A stretch of 64,000 nucleotides of DNA from Bimuria novae-zelandiae CBS 107.79 (GCA_010015655.1 ML976749.1:225263-289262); one strand, 5' to 3'. Positions 36,701 through 49,097 are shown, counted from the stretch's first letter. The notes: generated by a model from the letters alone, not told the origin. Program-made: numbers and translations.

Positions 36701-39700
36701 ATATGTATGTTTCAGTAGATGCAGGGGGCGAAGGTTGTGGTGAGGTTGATGTCCTGCAGTGTCTATACGAAGAGGGTTCATTTACAACAGGCAGTCAGAG
36801 CCAGTCACGGTGTCTCTGCATACGCCACTATTGCAACATGCATTCCTACGTGGGGTCGGGCTCGGTGGACGTCGCATGCAATCGTCAATAATACCCAATA
36901 GTACGACCTAGATAGTGTCACATATTCGGTGCTACAAAATTTGCTAGTAATACATTTTTCTTTACAGGGATTCAATGCATTACAAACCTGTTTATCGTAC
37001 GTCGTGACGCATAAGGGACCCTCCAGAAGGGATTTTCGAAACCAGAGACCAAGACATGCTTTTTGAAGCGAAACTTTGAATTTTTGTTTGCACAGGAAGA
37101 AAAGCACATACCAAAAGCCACACAACTATTAGGGCTTGACATGTACACGGTCCCCCACCTCTGTTGCGGTTCAAACTACCTGAACGATACGTGCCCCACC
37201 ATAGCGCCCCACCAAACCCCATTACTGCGCCGCAAACTCATCTATGTCGATCCCAACGAGACATCTCCCAAGAGATCCAAAACCAATAGTAACATCGCCA
37301 TTGAAGGGTATCGCCACATTTATGCAGGTTAGGTACATCTAGATCTGGGCGGCGCGTAGACGCACCACGGACCGTGTACAGCTGTTGGACATTGCGAACT
37401 GGACTAAGCAACCACAAATGCATTGCATGGCATGGCATAGATGCACACGTTCTCCAAACCAACCGCTTAGCTGCATCCATCCAATCATGCTCAACCGAAA
37501 TCTTCATCTTCCTTCTCATATTCCTCCGGCGTGGCCACCCACATACGTCAAATAGGTTAGTGTCTCGGAGCGCCGAAGTCCCGTAGACATACATACGTCC
37601 GACGGCGCCTCTGGGGCTCTAAGCCTCGTGCGTGTGCAATCGTATAGCTGCTCTACTAAAGTAGACTACGACCTGGATCAAGTCTGATCCATTCGGACAA
37701 GCACACGATGGTTACACTCCTAGTATCCTTTTAGTAAGCACAGTCGGCGTCTCCGTGTGCATTTACGGAATGATAGATGCATCCCACGGAATGACAACCG
37801 GAGAGGTCGACTGGATATTGCAATTAGTAGTATATGCTTGTGACCCGATGAAGGAGAAAATCTCGGTCAGCTAAAGAGAGTATTTCAAGCACTTGATACT
37901 CACAAACAAGACTGTGTCATGGCCGGGCAGCAATTCTTGATAGGCCGTTAGCAATGTTGGTTTATCCAAACTAATCAACACACTCTTGTGCATTTGTATG
38001 CTGGTATTGAGCCTATCCCTGCAGCACACTATCGGCGGTTTTTTGTCACACCGACATTACCGGAGAAACTTCCGCCAGCTTTTGAACGCCACAACCGTAA
38101 CGCCTGCATGTGTACCAATTTTAACAGCCGGACGTGCAGAAGCTTACAATATTTAGGCACGTCTGGTAAAACCGCGGCTGCGAAGCGAACAAGTCATTAT
38201 ACATGGAAGCTTCATGCGTAGATTGTCAATTCGACCGCTTCGTAGCGTTGGTTCCGTGGGGCTTGGTTGCCTCCTGTGACCCCTATCGACAATTTACACC
38301 GAGTTATGCTAGTGCCTCAGGCTGGTGGACATGGTGTTGAAACGACGAGTCCAAGCAATGCCATTGCGGAGCTGAGAAACCGGCTTCTTTCGCGACGCTA
38401 CCCATCCTGACCGTTTCGATGGTGTGCGTCAACGAGACTGCCTCATGCACAGCGGAGGTCTCCGCCGCTTTCGGTTCGTACCATGGAACTCCTGCAGTAC
38501 CTATAGTAGTGTACCACAGGCCTCGATTACGCGACCTTTCCTCTGCGGGAGCGGTCTGCGACGTCAGGTGATTTACCAAATCAAACTCCGTCGTCATGGC
38601 TTGGGCGAGAATGCTCTAGCTCGGCTTTCCGCCGCATCGACATACCACGACATACCGTTGTTATGGAACTCATCGTCCGATCGTCCATTACCGCATAATT
38701 TGAGTATTTCACAGACCTTCAGAAACCCGAACATGCTGCCATGGTCGTCGTATTCGTCATCAGGCCCAGATGTGTATGTAAACGAGCATGTGAATTTTGT
38801 ATCATCCTGGCAATGTGATCTGATTGCGGACTCTCACCGTCACTCCCATCCTCTTTGGTACACTACGAAAGCGCTCTCACAGCCCAGGACTGCAGCCGAC
38901 CACCGGGGTGGGCCTACCCGTCGCAGCGGTCGCAGCACTTCCACGTGGCTAGGCGAGACTATCGAGCACATGGATCTAAATCCCGCAAGGCGTCTCCTCA
39001 CTGACGGTATCACCCAGGTGAACGGTAATCGCGAAGGAGACCTTCCGGTAGCCGCTCATAATGCAGCACCGGAGGCTTTAGCACCACGTGCCATAGACCG
39101 ATACCGAGCTTACCCGGCGATATAACTTTGCCAGTAAGTTGTTAATCCGGTAGACTGGGTAGACTTCACATGGTATATTGATTTTTTCTTTTCGGTAATG
39201 AAGATCATCGGCAATTACAGCCGCTCAGCAAAAGACAGACCTTGCCAATGAAAGCTCACGCGGTTGATATATCCAGACTAGAAGGTGAACTAGTGGATAG
39301 GTTTCCCTTTTATGTGGAAAACATTCCTTGCATGGCCTTTTCTCCGCATCCGAGACAAGTTTGCATAGCACATATGCACGCTTCAGTCCAATAGCATGGC
39401 GTTGGGCCGTTAAGCCATTTCCAACTGAAAAGGCTCTTACGTTGATCGTTTCTTACACTAAGGTAGCTCCGGGGTACTGAACGTGGAGACGACCTGTACA
39501 CTACGGTACACTAGAAAAATAAGTCCCCTCCACTAAAGGTCCCCAAAGTCTGATCATGTCTCCGTAGCTCGTCTACTTGGCGGGTCCGCTTCTGAGACCG
39601 GACGAATCTCGACCACGGCTACGCTCTAGTCGCCTCCTTTTGGAAATCGGCCGCACAAGTCGTTACTCATACACCGACTATTCTTCGATCGTCTCCTCAT

Positions 39701-42700
39701 TGGAGAGCGTACGAGACCCGAGTTTGCGCTTTCGCCCATCTCCGCCATGTAACCGCGCCCAGGTGAACTATAATGATCATCCTCCGAATCTCCGCCGATC
39801 AAGCCTCTGTACCAAGACTATTTATCCTGAAGGAAAGTTCCGCTAGAGTCATGTGTAGCGTGTGTCCGGCGGACAGTAAGGTGCTCGCTGAATTCACTGT
39901 ACACTACAGTTCTGGGGCAGGATTGTGAGAGAATTGCATCATCCCAGGATAGGGCATACAAAGGCCCAGTATACTCAAAGTTTTGGCCTAGCCGGTAATT
40001 TGTCAAACACAAAAAGGGACAGTGACCGTCCGAAGTGATATGCTAGATACAAAACTTGGAGGATCATAGGACTCTACAGTGATACTTCACGGGAAGAGAG
40101 ATTATAATTTGGGTTGTTCAGCCAATCCAAATAGGAAAGAGTTTCCCGCAAAGTCCAGCAGAATTATGGCCCAGCACATCAAGATTTACACCCGAAGCTG
40201 TATCATCGATTATCTTTTCCTAGGGCAATTATGAGTGCTTAAGGATGATGATGGGTCAAGCTGGAAATCAGTCTGCATAGCTCGTCCTCACTCGCGATCA
40301 TCACACATGTGCTTGTTTTGCACTGCGTGACTCCATTTCACATCTTTAATTGCATCCAGAGCCATGTAATTTGTTGATATGGTGCAGCGTAAGGTCTTAC
40401 TCTCTATACATGGATGGGGCCTGTTCAGATCGTTCGCAGTATTGAAAGTGGGTGCATGGTATATTACGCACGCCGCAGTTTCAATACCGTAGGCCAGCAC
40501 AGGGAGAAATAGATTACCTCTTGGTATCATACGCACGATGTTAACCTGCTATGTTGATATTGACCCCAATTCATTCGCGTAGAGCAGATGAGGTCGATTC
40601 AGCAAGGACTCGCGTGCGGAGAGCAAAATAGGAGCCTGGAGTCTCTTCTCCCGCTGTGCGACTTGCTTTCTAGGCCTGTTGGAAAGTTTTAGTATGCTGG
40701 AAGTTGGTGATGCAGCATAGAAGCTCGATTGCGGGTGGTAGGGTGAGTACCAAATGATACAACAGAAGGCCCGGAAGAGAAGCATTGCTCATCGCTAAGC
40801 TGAAACATGTTCTTTCGCATTGCTATAGTTGTCTGCCGGGCTCTATTCAGAGAGACCAGCATACACAGATTGCTCAACGTACCTTGGTTGTAAGCCAGTC
40901 CCTGAAATGCTCATGATTGAATCACCAGCCACGGCCTGCAAATATGACTCCCGTGGAGTACAAACGCGTGAACCGTTTTTGACCCTTTTCCTCTTCCATC
41001 CAAATCCATGCCTCTTACAGAAGTAGGCTCAACTTCCAGGTCTGTGAAATTGCTAGCGGTAGCAGGTAGCTCCACACCGTCCTCGAAAATTTCACCATGT
41101 GGATCTCGAAAGAATACAAACCAGAGGACGGCAGGCAGGTCTACGCGAAGCTATGATGAAACCAGCACCCCTTTCACCGCAGCGGTCCGGACGATTCTTC
41201 GACAGACACAATTTCTTCGATGGGAAACATACGCAAGTCGAGGGCAGCAATGACACTTGCACAAAATGCGAAACTACACATCTCGTTCTACCTTGTCACA
41301 GACTGTATGGAAAGAGATAAAGCAGTCCCCGTCTCTGTTGAGAACTTTGTGTCAAGGATTTTCCTAGATGCTCGCGCTGAACCCTATTTATGCTGCTCGC
41401 AGGCATTCTAGGCTGGGTATACGAATGCCGTGGCACCTGGCCACAAGGACTGTGCAAGCGTGGCCAACCGAAACACGCCGTGCGACAGCTGTGAAGAAAG
41501 AAACGAGGAATACTAGCAATACAAAAATCAGTACACTCCCTTAGGGGACCTATTCCTTGCCAGCCCGCTTTCCACCCTGGCGCACGCTGAAAATGTCTGT
41601 TCGAGCGCAAAGCTGAAGATCGGCTACGAGGCCAGTATCAGTAGCTACCGTATAGCCCCAAGACAAGCAACACAATGGCCAACTTTCATCTTTAGGCAGG
41701 AGCCACCTGCCATCGTCTGTGAGGCGACAGCCTCTACAAGCAAGCACTGTGTGCCACATGCGCTAAGAAGATCAAGCAAAAATGACGGGTTTGTGGTGAG
41801 GCCGGCGCGAAGGACAATGAAGAGTTCGACATGTTTGTGATTCGCGAAACAAGTAACTATGGTCCGCATATGAAGTATCTTACACCGAGTCGTCTGCCCG
41901 ATATAAGATCCCTGTACGCTGACAATCATTTTCGGGAACGATGCGCAATTCACCCCTGCCTCTCGCGTTATGCTGAAGTCGGCCATTGTACTACCTTGCC
42001 TGGGGTAACACACTAGCTGTTGACTCCTCCTCCTTATGACCGACCTTCAGCTTTACGTGAGGGCCTGTCACAGGTTGCGCTGCGACCCGTACGAGTGGGA
42101 ACGTTTGTTCCGCTTGCTGGAAGTCTCTCATGGCGAGAGTTAAACTAATCCAGAAGGCATAATAGTCTCTGAAGGAGGTATCTCTCGTGGGTGCGCAACA
42201 ACCACGGCTCTCAACGTCCGGTATGGGGTTTGCGCACCTGCGCTGAGCGATGGCCGCTTCGAGGCCGACCGAACAAGGTGGATCATGAAAGGGCTTGACG
42301 CTCGGCGGTGTAAATCGGGCTGATATGCAGTTTCTAGTAGGAAATACTGGGAATGACGTTTTGAAATATCCAATAGGATAAGCTCAATTGTATCGCGATA
42401 GACGGGCTAGCGAATGGTATACGGAGTGGTTGGCAATGCTGCGATAGACAGCGGAGAGTGGAAGCGTAGTCACGCTTGCGAGGGACTCTGCTCTTCTAAT
42501 GGTGTTGGTAGAGCGGCGCGGCGGCATCAGAGAGGTGATGGACGACAGCGAATAAGGGCCGCGTACTCGTGCGGATCGCGCGGAAGGGTTCATCTACGGA
42601 GTTAATGCTGTGGTAATAATACTAGCAATGTGCTGCTGTTCTAAGACGTGACCCAGAGTTGGAGGGCAGGTGCGGCGGGCTATGGACCAACAAAACTGTG

Positions 42701-43751
42701 CGTAGCGACCTCGATCACGGACCCTCATCGCAAAAAGCGATCACGAAGCTGGTCTGCCGTGTAGCAAACCGGTGCGCTGCAGCGGCAAGATACGGCAACG
42801 CTGCCCGCCTGCCCATGTTGCGTCGCGCCTTGTATAAAGCCGCAGCGCAGCCTCAACCAAAGCGTCGCGACGCAACGTGACGTATCCTGTCTGTCATCCA
42901 CCGCTGCTGGCGTATAGCTCATGTAAAGCGCGTCACCTGTTGTGTTATCTGGTCGCTATGCTCTTCCTCGCCAGTGCAGCAGCGCTACAGCAAACAATGA
43001 AAAGTAAATAGGTGGTTGCCAAAAATTCCTTGCCGATCCGAAGACCAACAAGAGCGGTCGTAGTTGTAGTTTTCAACTAGCAAAAACGCTACCTCAGACG
43101 AATCTTCACTGGTAAGCGTAAAGCCCGAGCACTGGGATAGGGAGTCAGAAAGGGTGTGGGAGTGGGCGGGTTTATATAGATTTTTTCCGCCAAGCCGCTA
43201 CGCCGGTAGCCGAGTCACGTGTTAACGCTTTGACCCCTAGTACATCCCTCTGTGAGCTGTGTCTCCAGCAGCCTAAACAGAGTTGCATCCCCGTTGCCTG
43301 TGAATCTGGCCAATTAATTAGCTTCCATTGAGCACCGCAGCAGCAGAAATTGGCCAGCTGCGCGACACCATATTGTCATGTAGACATAGCAGCTGACTGG
43401 TCCTGCCTAGCTTAGGGTAATTCAGCATATCGAGATCGCGAGCCGCTTTAAGAGATCGTGGCAATATAGAATCCATTTCTACAAGCAAGCACTTGCCATC
43501 GCTTCTGTAAAACCATATCGTAGATACCCACAGCTAGTGGATCGCCCGGGGCTACTCGACTTAATGTTGTTGCCTACATAGCAGCGTATGACCCGTCTGT
43601 AGGCACCAAGCGTTGCCCTCGTAAAGAACGACGACATCTGGTATCGTGGAATACATGAAGTCCCGTCACAGTTGCCTGTTGCGTAGAGTTGACCTGGCTG
43701 TGTGTACTCAGTACTCATAGCAGCAGTCGACTACAAACCCAATCCTCAAGC
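33781..43751. other. 10-kb gene desert with decayed fragments
   Basis: No gene supported over about 10 kb although base composition is ordinary, not AT-saturated. Fragments seen: a cysteine-rich minus frame near 35140-35310 (TCFGHGFCEQSQCGSEM) that breaks by frameshift, and coding-like minus frames at 38304-38810. No TIR or LTR pair was found. It could be a region of old gene loss, or hold unrecognised orphan genes. Confidence 0.45.
38304..38810 (-). pseudogene. Unrecognised coding relic in two overlapping frames
   Basis: Minus frame A, ending at a stop overlapping 38593-38598, reads an acidic coding-like peptide (SGPDDEYDDHGSMFGFLKV, SWYVDAAESRARAF). Frame B begins at the ATG at 38597 immediately after it and reads on for 97 codons (MTTEFDLVNHLTSQ, GTAGVPWYEPKAAET). 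The contiguity suggests one ancestral reading frame broken by a frameshift. No family was recognised. The opposite strand also holds a long stop-free frame, so this call is tentative. Confidence 0.25.
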
Positions 43752-44987
43752 ATGGCGCATCAAAGCCACGAGTTGCCGTGGCAGGATGTGACCGACCAGT
43801 TCACGTTCTCCTACCGCGCCCCAAATTACAATGGACGCACGAATCTCTACCCGCGCTTCGGGCTTAACTAAGGCGACCGACTCCAGCATTTCGCACGCGA
43901 ATCCGTGCGCGCGATAGAGGTGACCTCCATTCGAGAGCACAGCAAGTACTCCAGAGATTTATCCGCACGAGTGACGATGGAATTTTCATTCAAGACACCA
44001 CTGTCGACCGGGTCGCAGAAACGCTTCGACGATGCGAGGCTGCCACAGCGAAACACGAGATCTCCGTCTCCACTGGAGGTGCTAGTATACGAGACTAGGA
44101 GCGGACAGGCGGCTTCTGGCGCGAACATATAACAGCCGGCGGCACTGCGTACCCGGCACCCCAGATTCGCAAGTGGCTCAGGGTGCTGATAATGCACGGC
44201 GACATGGAACCCGTCGGCTGATCGCAGCGCACCCGAGCAACGGTCTCTTAGAACGAGCGCTGGGTTTCCAGCGGTACGGACACTGGTACGGCGAAGTCGA
44301 GTACGAGCTGAGCAACATGAAGAAATGTGCATTGATGGCATACCTATGTCTGAACGTCTTGTTATGCAAACCAGAGAGAGCTACACGGCATGGAGAACCG
44401 CTCGGAGAACACCGATTACCGCGACGCGAGCTGTTACCAGAAGATGCTTGATGCCATGTACGTGAACGCGCTGTAACGCAATCGAAATAACCTCTCTACC
44501 ACACCGCGACTTCTTCGGCATCGACGTCGATGTGATCACTACGGCTTTCTCCGTCGAAGCTGCTGACTCTAAGCTCGGTTGCGTACCACTCTCCGATCTT
44601 CTCGACCGCTCATGTTATGTCCCTGCCGCTAATGACGTATCCGAAACACTCGCCATCCTCAAAACAATGCTGCCTACGGAGCTCACACTTGAGGTTCTGC
44701 GTTGCGCGGACTCCATCGCCAGGCGGCGCACGCCTCTCCCTGACGATCCTCTGCACGAAGCTTACCGTGAAACGCTCGAGGAGTACCTGGAATACTGCTG
44801 GACGCTGCTATCAAGTTTAGACATACTCGTTCGGTACAAGGGCCAGCGCATGGTTTGGGAGACCGACATCACCGATATGATCATCGACCTCTGGGGCGTG
44901 GAGTACCCTATAATGTCCTACAAAACTAACGACTGCTCCCTCACGACCGATATAGAATGGAGAACTTCAAAGCAGAGATTTGCATGA
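43752..44987 (+). pseudogene. Hypothetical-protein pseudogene with stops and frameshifts
   Basis: Coding-like segments run in one direction: MAHQSHELPWQDVTDQF to 43868, an in-frame TAA at 43869-43871, then the same frame on (RLQHFARESVRAIEVTS) to about 44130; another frame around 44160-44300 (IRKWLRVLIMHGDMEPV, GHWYGEVEYELS); and finally a 150-codon frame ending at 44987 (LSDLLDRSCYVPAAND, YLEYCWTLLSSLDILV). The breaks do not sit at splice consensus. Style resembles lineage-specific Dothideomycete hypothetical proteins, but no domain is recognised. Confidence 0.4.
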
Positions 44988-45182
44988 GTGTGAAAATTGT
45001 ATTAGAAGGCTACTTGGATGCGAGAGAGCAGGAATCCACGGCAAGAAATTGCATGCTCTGATGCTGACCGCACACACCGGATAGACTACACGATTACACG
45101 TAGACAAAACGAAATCGAACGGAAATCACCCCGTCTCTTCTCTACTCCCGAAGCTCGCAAAAGACCCTCTTGATCCCCTTGC

Positions 45183-46661
45183 TCACGGTCCAGGATGTCG
45201 TTGACTGTCGAAACTTGACATCGAGCCTCCCGACCCTCTACTTCTGGCTCGTGGCCCAGGATATCGCTGGCTCTCAAAGCTCCTATAGCTCCCGTAGCTC
45301 CCTCTCCCACCACCTCCCTGCTCCCGCTCCCACTCCCGCTCTTCCTCCGGCTGATCGAAACGACACGGCGGGTACAATGTTTCCAGGATGGAATTGACAC
45401 TAAGTCCTGGCTCTTCTACCCGACCTGGCGGACTATTTCGGTTGTACCGGTACTGGCGCGGCCGATCGCCAAAGCTGAGCGTCGTACCACCCGAGAGCCT
45501 GTTGGGTTCGAAGGGGCGCTGGTGGTTGATGTACGAGGGGACGTTGTCATGCGAGGTATCGGTCTCACTTGGAGGCCTTTGCTGTGACGACAGTGGGGCG
45601 ATATCGGAGTGTCTCTCGCCGGGTGTAGATGCGCGACCTTGGAGTTGCTGCAGGGCGAGAGCGCGGTTTCTGGCTACTTCGTCTTCGTCTAGGTTAGCGG
45701 TGCCAGTGTTTGAGCGAGGGCTTGCTTTTTCGGGAGCGCGTCTGGGAGACGGCGGCGATTGACGAGGTGGTGGTGGTGGCACGCGTGGGCGAGACAGCCC
45801 CGACTCGTGTGTGTTTGCTCGCGATCTGGCCTGCCCACGTTGGATCTGCACCTGTGGATTTCCCAGGGTTCTCGAAGGAGGTAAGAGTGGAGATGGTAAA
45901 GCTCCCTGAGGTTGCTCAGGCTGCGTGTTCGCCCGCAATCTCGTCTCGTCCTCGCCTCGCGCCTGCCAATTGCCCGCAGGAGACGCTCTAGCCGACGGAC
46001 GCGCCTCCTGTGTCTGCGATTGCGGCAGCTCGACATTAAATTCATCATGTCCTAACCCTGGTGCTAGTGCCGGATCTACCGCCGTTTGCGCAACGTACAC
46101 CAGCTTCCCGCGCCCCTCCCATTTGGGTCCTTCAACCGTTCTGCGCCCTGCTCTTTCCTCAAATGCGACCGCAGAATGCGGCCGAACATTCTTTCCACTC
46201 TCCACCTGATGGTGCAACTCCTTCAGACAGCTATAATCACGGTAGCCAGGATCTCCTTCCCGCTCTTCCGGCCACCTTGTCGGCTCCTCGCCTCTCCCAA
46301 AGAAACTCTCTCTTCTAAGCACATGAGTGAATCCGTTCCTCTCTGTCGAATCGGAACTTTGAGGCTGAATTCGATGCGCGGCGAGAGACCTAGGATGACG
46401 TTTGGAAGCGCGGTGAGCTTTAGCACATTTCGTGCAGCGCTCGCGCGTCTGTTTGTATGGTTTTACTGTCTTCCCTCGTACAACTAGCGGTGGTGGGACG
46501 ATGGTGTGGAGCAAGCGCGGAGGGTTGGTGTCTGGTGCTTTGTCGATTTGAATGTACTCATCGGGATGGCCGCAGAGGTACATGCGGTGGATGGTATACG
46601 GATACTTGGGACCCTGCGATGCTACCGGAGTGGTTCGCTTTGGGTGCTGCGCTGGCCGCAT
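45183..46661 (-). CDS. Proline/arginine-rich hypothetical protein
   Basis: Single exon, 492 aa from an ATG at 46661. The first ~80 residues look folded (TIHRMYLCGHPDEYIQIDKA, then CTKCAKAH, a possible zinc-binding pair). The remainder is low-complexity, rich in Pro, Arg, Ser and Gln. The C-terminus contains a duplicated unit, SFESQRYPGP and SFDSQRHPGP. No known domain or localisation signal. A long uninterrupted frame with a conserved-style N-terminus supports a real gene; function is not assignable. Confidence 0.6.
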   Translation of the reverse strand: MRPAQHPKRTTPVASQGPKYPYTIHRMYLCGHPDEYIQIDKAPDTNPPRLLHTIVPPPLVVRGKTVKPYKQTRERCTKCAKAHRASKRHPRSLAAHRIQPQSSDSTERNGFTHVLRRESFFGRGEEPTRWPEEREGDPGYRDYSCLKELHHQVESGKNVRPHSAVAFEERAGRRTVEGPKWEGRGKLVYVAQTAVDPALAPGLGHDEFNVELPQSQTQEARPSARASPAGNWQARGEDETRLRANTQPEQPQGALPSPLLPPSRTLGNPQVQIQRGQARSRANTHESGLSRPRVPPPPPRQSPPSPRRAPEKASPRSNTGTANLDEDEVARNRALALQQLQGRASTPGERHSDIAPLSSQQRPPSETDTSHDNVPSYINHQRPFEPNRLSGGTTLSFGDRPRQYRYNRNSPPGRVEEPGLSVNSILETLYPPCRFDQPEEEREWEREQGGGGRGSYGSYRSFESQRYPGPRARSRGSGGSMSSFDSQRHPGP

Positions 46662-46936
46662 GCTTGACGATAGGAACAGCGTCGCAGTACTGGAGTAAAA
46701 GCTTCTATGTTACCCCAGGGTAGACAATACAAAGCCCAATAAAGCCAAAATTGCCGCCCGTCCGCTCGATAAACGTTACTGTGCTATATAAGTCTTCGCG
46801 AGGCATACGCGGGAGTTGTGTAGGTTTTCTGTATAATTGTGCAGCTCTTTCTCTGTGAATGCTGTACTTCATGGCTCGAAACTTGAATCCGTCGATACTG
46901 TGTGATGAGAACACAAATTTCCTTTGCCTCACTTTT

Positions 46937-47215
46937 CTAATCTTCAGATATCTTCACGTCCCCATTTTCATTCTCGTCTCGCGCTGATGCTTTGTTCCCT
47001 TCCTCCTTTGTGTGTATTATTAATCCTGCCAAGTCGTCTGATATTTCTTTCTCTTTCCATTGTAACAACACCGGAACGCGCTCGGCTTTGTCCTCCTGGT
47101 CGGCCCGTGCATGGTTACTACCGCTCGTTTGTTGACCTCCCGGAGTGTTAGTGGTAGTTGGATTCGCAGCCTGAGAGACCTCGGCGTCTGAAGAAGCTGG
47201 CGACGAGGTGTTCAT
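46937..47215 (-). CDS. Small acidic hypothetical protein
   Basis: 92 aa from the ATG at 47215. Ser/Thr/Asn-rich start (MNTSSPASSDAEVSQAAN), a central VPVLLQWKEKEISDDLAGLI that could be a helix, and a charged end (ENENGDVKISED). No domain recognised, no signal peptide. It is upstream of and parallel to the proline-rich gene. Confidence is low because of length and composition. Confidence 0.3.
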   Translation of the reverse strand: MNTSSPASSDAEVSQAANPTTTNTPGGQQTSGSNHARADQEDKAERVPVLLQWKEKEISDDLAGLIIHTKEEGNKASARDENENGDVKISED

Positions 47216-47750
47216 GGTGAGTAGTGCTTGGATCAAGCGTCTGCGTGGATTTGTATAGTGGCCGACCAATTTTCTCGCGCGTGTACTAACTGAACAAGAC
47301 CAAAATGGTGCTAAAGGTGAATGTATCGAATTGAATTTGAAAAAAGGTGGCGCTGGGAATGAATGGCCTTGGATTGTCCTGAACTGCAGCAGGAGCACCT
47401 GTGAGCATTTTCTGATGTACTTGCCGAGCTATGCAGTATCTTTTTAGGAGCAAATTAAACTAGCAAAAAATGTCCCTAAGAATTGAATCCGGTGAGCTGC
47501 GACCTGCACAGGCTCGGGTTCTTCCGGTTTAGTGAGCTGAAGTGCGAGAGACGCGAGCGGCCGCGGATCGAAGCTCCCAAGAAGAATGGCTCTGTAGCGT
47601 GAGTCACCAAAACAACGATCAGTCCTATCGAGCTGGCAAGCCTTCAAGGTGTGAGGTATAGTGAAACGGACGAGGTTGTGAATGACCTGCTCTGAAGTAT
47701 GCCTCGGATATATTCCCACCGGTATCGGAGACATCAATGATGGTACTAGG

Positions 47751-47990
47751 CGAATATGAGGAGCTCGTTTTTAGTGCGTCATATGCCAAGGTATCTTCGA
47801 GGAGACAGTGCTGCACCACAACCATAATCTTTAATAATAATTTATAATAATCTAGTAGGTCAAAGAGACAATTTAGGTCTATTTTCCTACATGTTTAATA
47901 TTTTTTTATTATTATTTTAAAGAGTTGTGGTGTGGTGCTGTTAGAGATACCTTGGCATATGACTCACTAAAAACGAGCTTCTCGTATTAG
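47751..47990. mobile_element. MITE with long terminal inverted repeats
   Basis: About 240 bp. Arms of roughly 65 nt pair almost perfectly, sharing AGCTCGTTTTTAGTG and TCATATGCCAAGGTATCT, around an AT-rich centre with no ORF. The transcript could fold into one long hairpin. Its exact ends and target duplication are unclear. Confidence 0.75.
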
Positions 47991-48256
47991 CTGTCGCGAC
48001 ATCCCGCGAGAACTGCATTGACGTAACGCACGCAGGCAACAGCTGGATGTACGAGCCTACCATGTACGTATCTCGGACATAGCACCTGGTTACATGCGCC
48101 ACCTAAATAGCTCTACCACGGCCGTAGTCACTATAGAGATGCGCTACTTAAAGCAACGGCCATGTCCCTCCACTACGACAACTAACCATCTGGGCTGGCT
48201 TACTCTACTTGAACTACTCATTTTGTTCGCATAATACTAGCTAGGCAATCACAAGC

Positions 48257-48970
48257 ATGTCAGGCCAGGGCCAATCCTACGAGCAAGACCCGCGCTGGAC
48301 CGCCGTCGACCACTACTCCCTCTCGCACCTCCATGCCACCTCGCAGGCCAGCCCGACAAACGAAGTCCTTGCGCACGCGCTTGCCAACTCCAAGAAGCAA
48401 GATCTCCCCGAAATCGCCGTGTCGCCCTCGCAGGGCAAGTACCTGAAGCTCCAAGCGCAGCTCATCCGCGCGAAGAATATCCTCGAAGTGGGCACGCTAG
48501 GCGGCTACTCAACCATATGGCTGGCCTCAGCAGGCAAGGACGTACACGTGACGACGATCGAAGTCGATGCGCACCATGCCGAAGTCGCGAAGGCGAACTT
48601 GGAACATGCCGGGGTGGCGGATAGAGTCGATGTGCGGCTGGGGCCGGGCGTGGAGGTACTGCCGCAGATTGCAGTGGAAGTGAAGCAAGGGAAGAAGGAG
48701 AAATTTCAGCTGGTTTTCATCGATGCGGATAAGGTGAATAATTGGAACTATGTCGATTCCGCGGTGGGCATGTGCGAGAAAGGTGCTTGTGTCATTGTGG
48801 ACAATGTGGTTAGGAAAGGGCGACTGGCGGAGGATGTAGATGATCCGAACGTCCAGGGTGCGAGGAAGGTGGTCGAGAGCCTTGGGAAGGATCCGAGGCT
48901 GGATGGCGTGGTGGTGCAGATGGTGGGGGAGAAGAACTACGACGGCTTCCTGTTTGCGATTGTGAAATGA
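48257..48970 (+). CDS. SAM-dependent O-methyltransferase (catechol-OMT family)
   Basis: Single exon, 237 aa. The SAM-binding loop is ILEVGTLGGYSTIWLA, followed by VTTIEVDAHHAEVAKANLEH (acidic residue for ribose), RVDVRLGPGVEVLPQI, and the metal/catalytic region FQLVFIDADKVNNWNYVDSA and CVIVDNVVRKGRL. These are the Methyltransf_3 blocks of Mg-dependent, cation-requiring OMTs (caffeoyl-CoA/catechol type). It methylates a hydroxyl on a small aromatic compound; the substrate is unknown. It sits between a MITE and the PQQ-propeller gene. Confidence 0.9.
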   Translation: MSGQGQSYEQDPRWTAVDHYSLSHLHATSQASPTNEVLAHALANSKKQDLPEIAVSPSQGKYLKLQAQLIRAKNILEVGTLGGYSTIWLASAGKDVHVTTIEVDAHHAEVAKANLEHAGVADRVDVRLGPGVEVLPQIAVEVKQGKKEKFQLVFIDADKVNNWNYVDSAVGMCEKGACVIVDNVVRKGRLAEDVDDPNVQGARKVVESLGKDPRLDGVVVQMVGEKNYDGFLFAIVK

Positions 48971-49097
48971 GATGGGATGCCAATCATGAAGTTATGGTTC
49001 AATACCAGGTTGATTCGATGATTTTATTGTGTAGTTCAGGGTAACTAACGTCCATTGCAGTCGCGAAGATGGGCGCTTTTAGTTTACCTGTGCGTAT

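Noticed and set aside
38424..39125. 233-codon stop-free plus-strand frame
   Set aside because: It starts at GTG, matches no family, and overlaps minus-strand frames that look more protein-like; likely chance.
45388..46487. Several plus-strand frames over 100 codons
   Set aside because: Shadows of the 492-aa minus-strand proline-rich gene; composition mirrors its codons.
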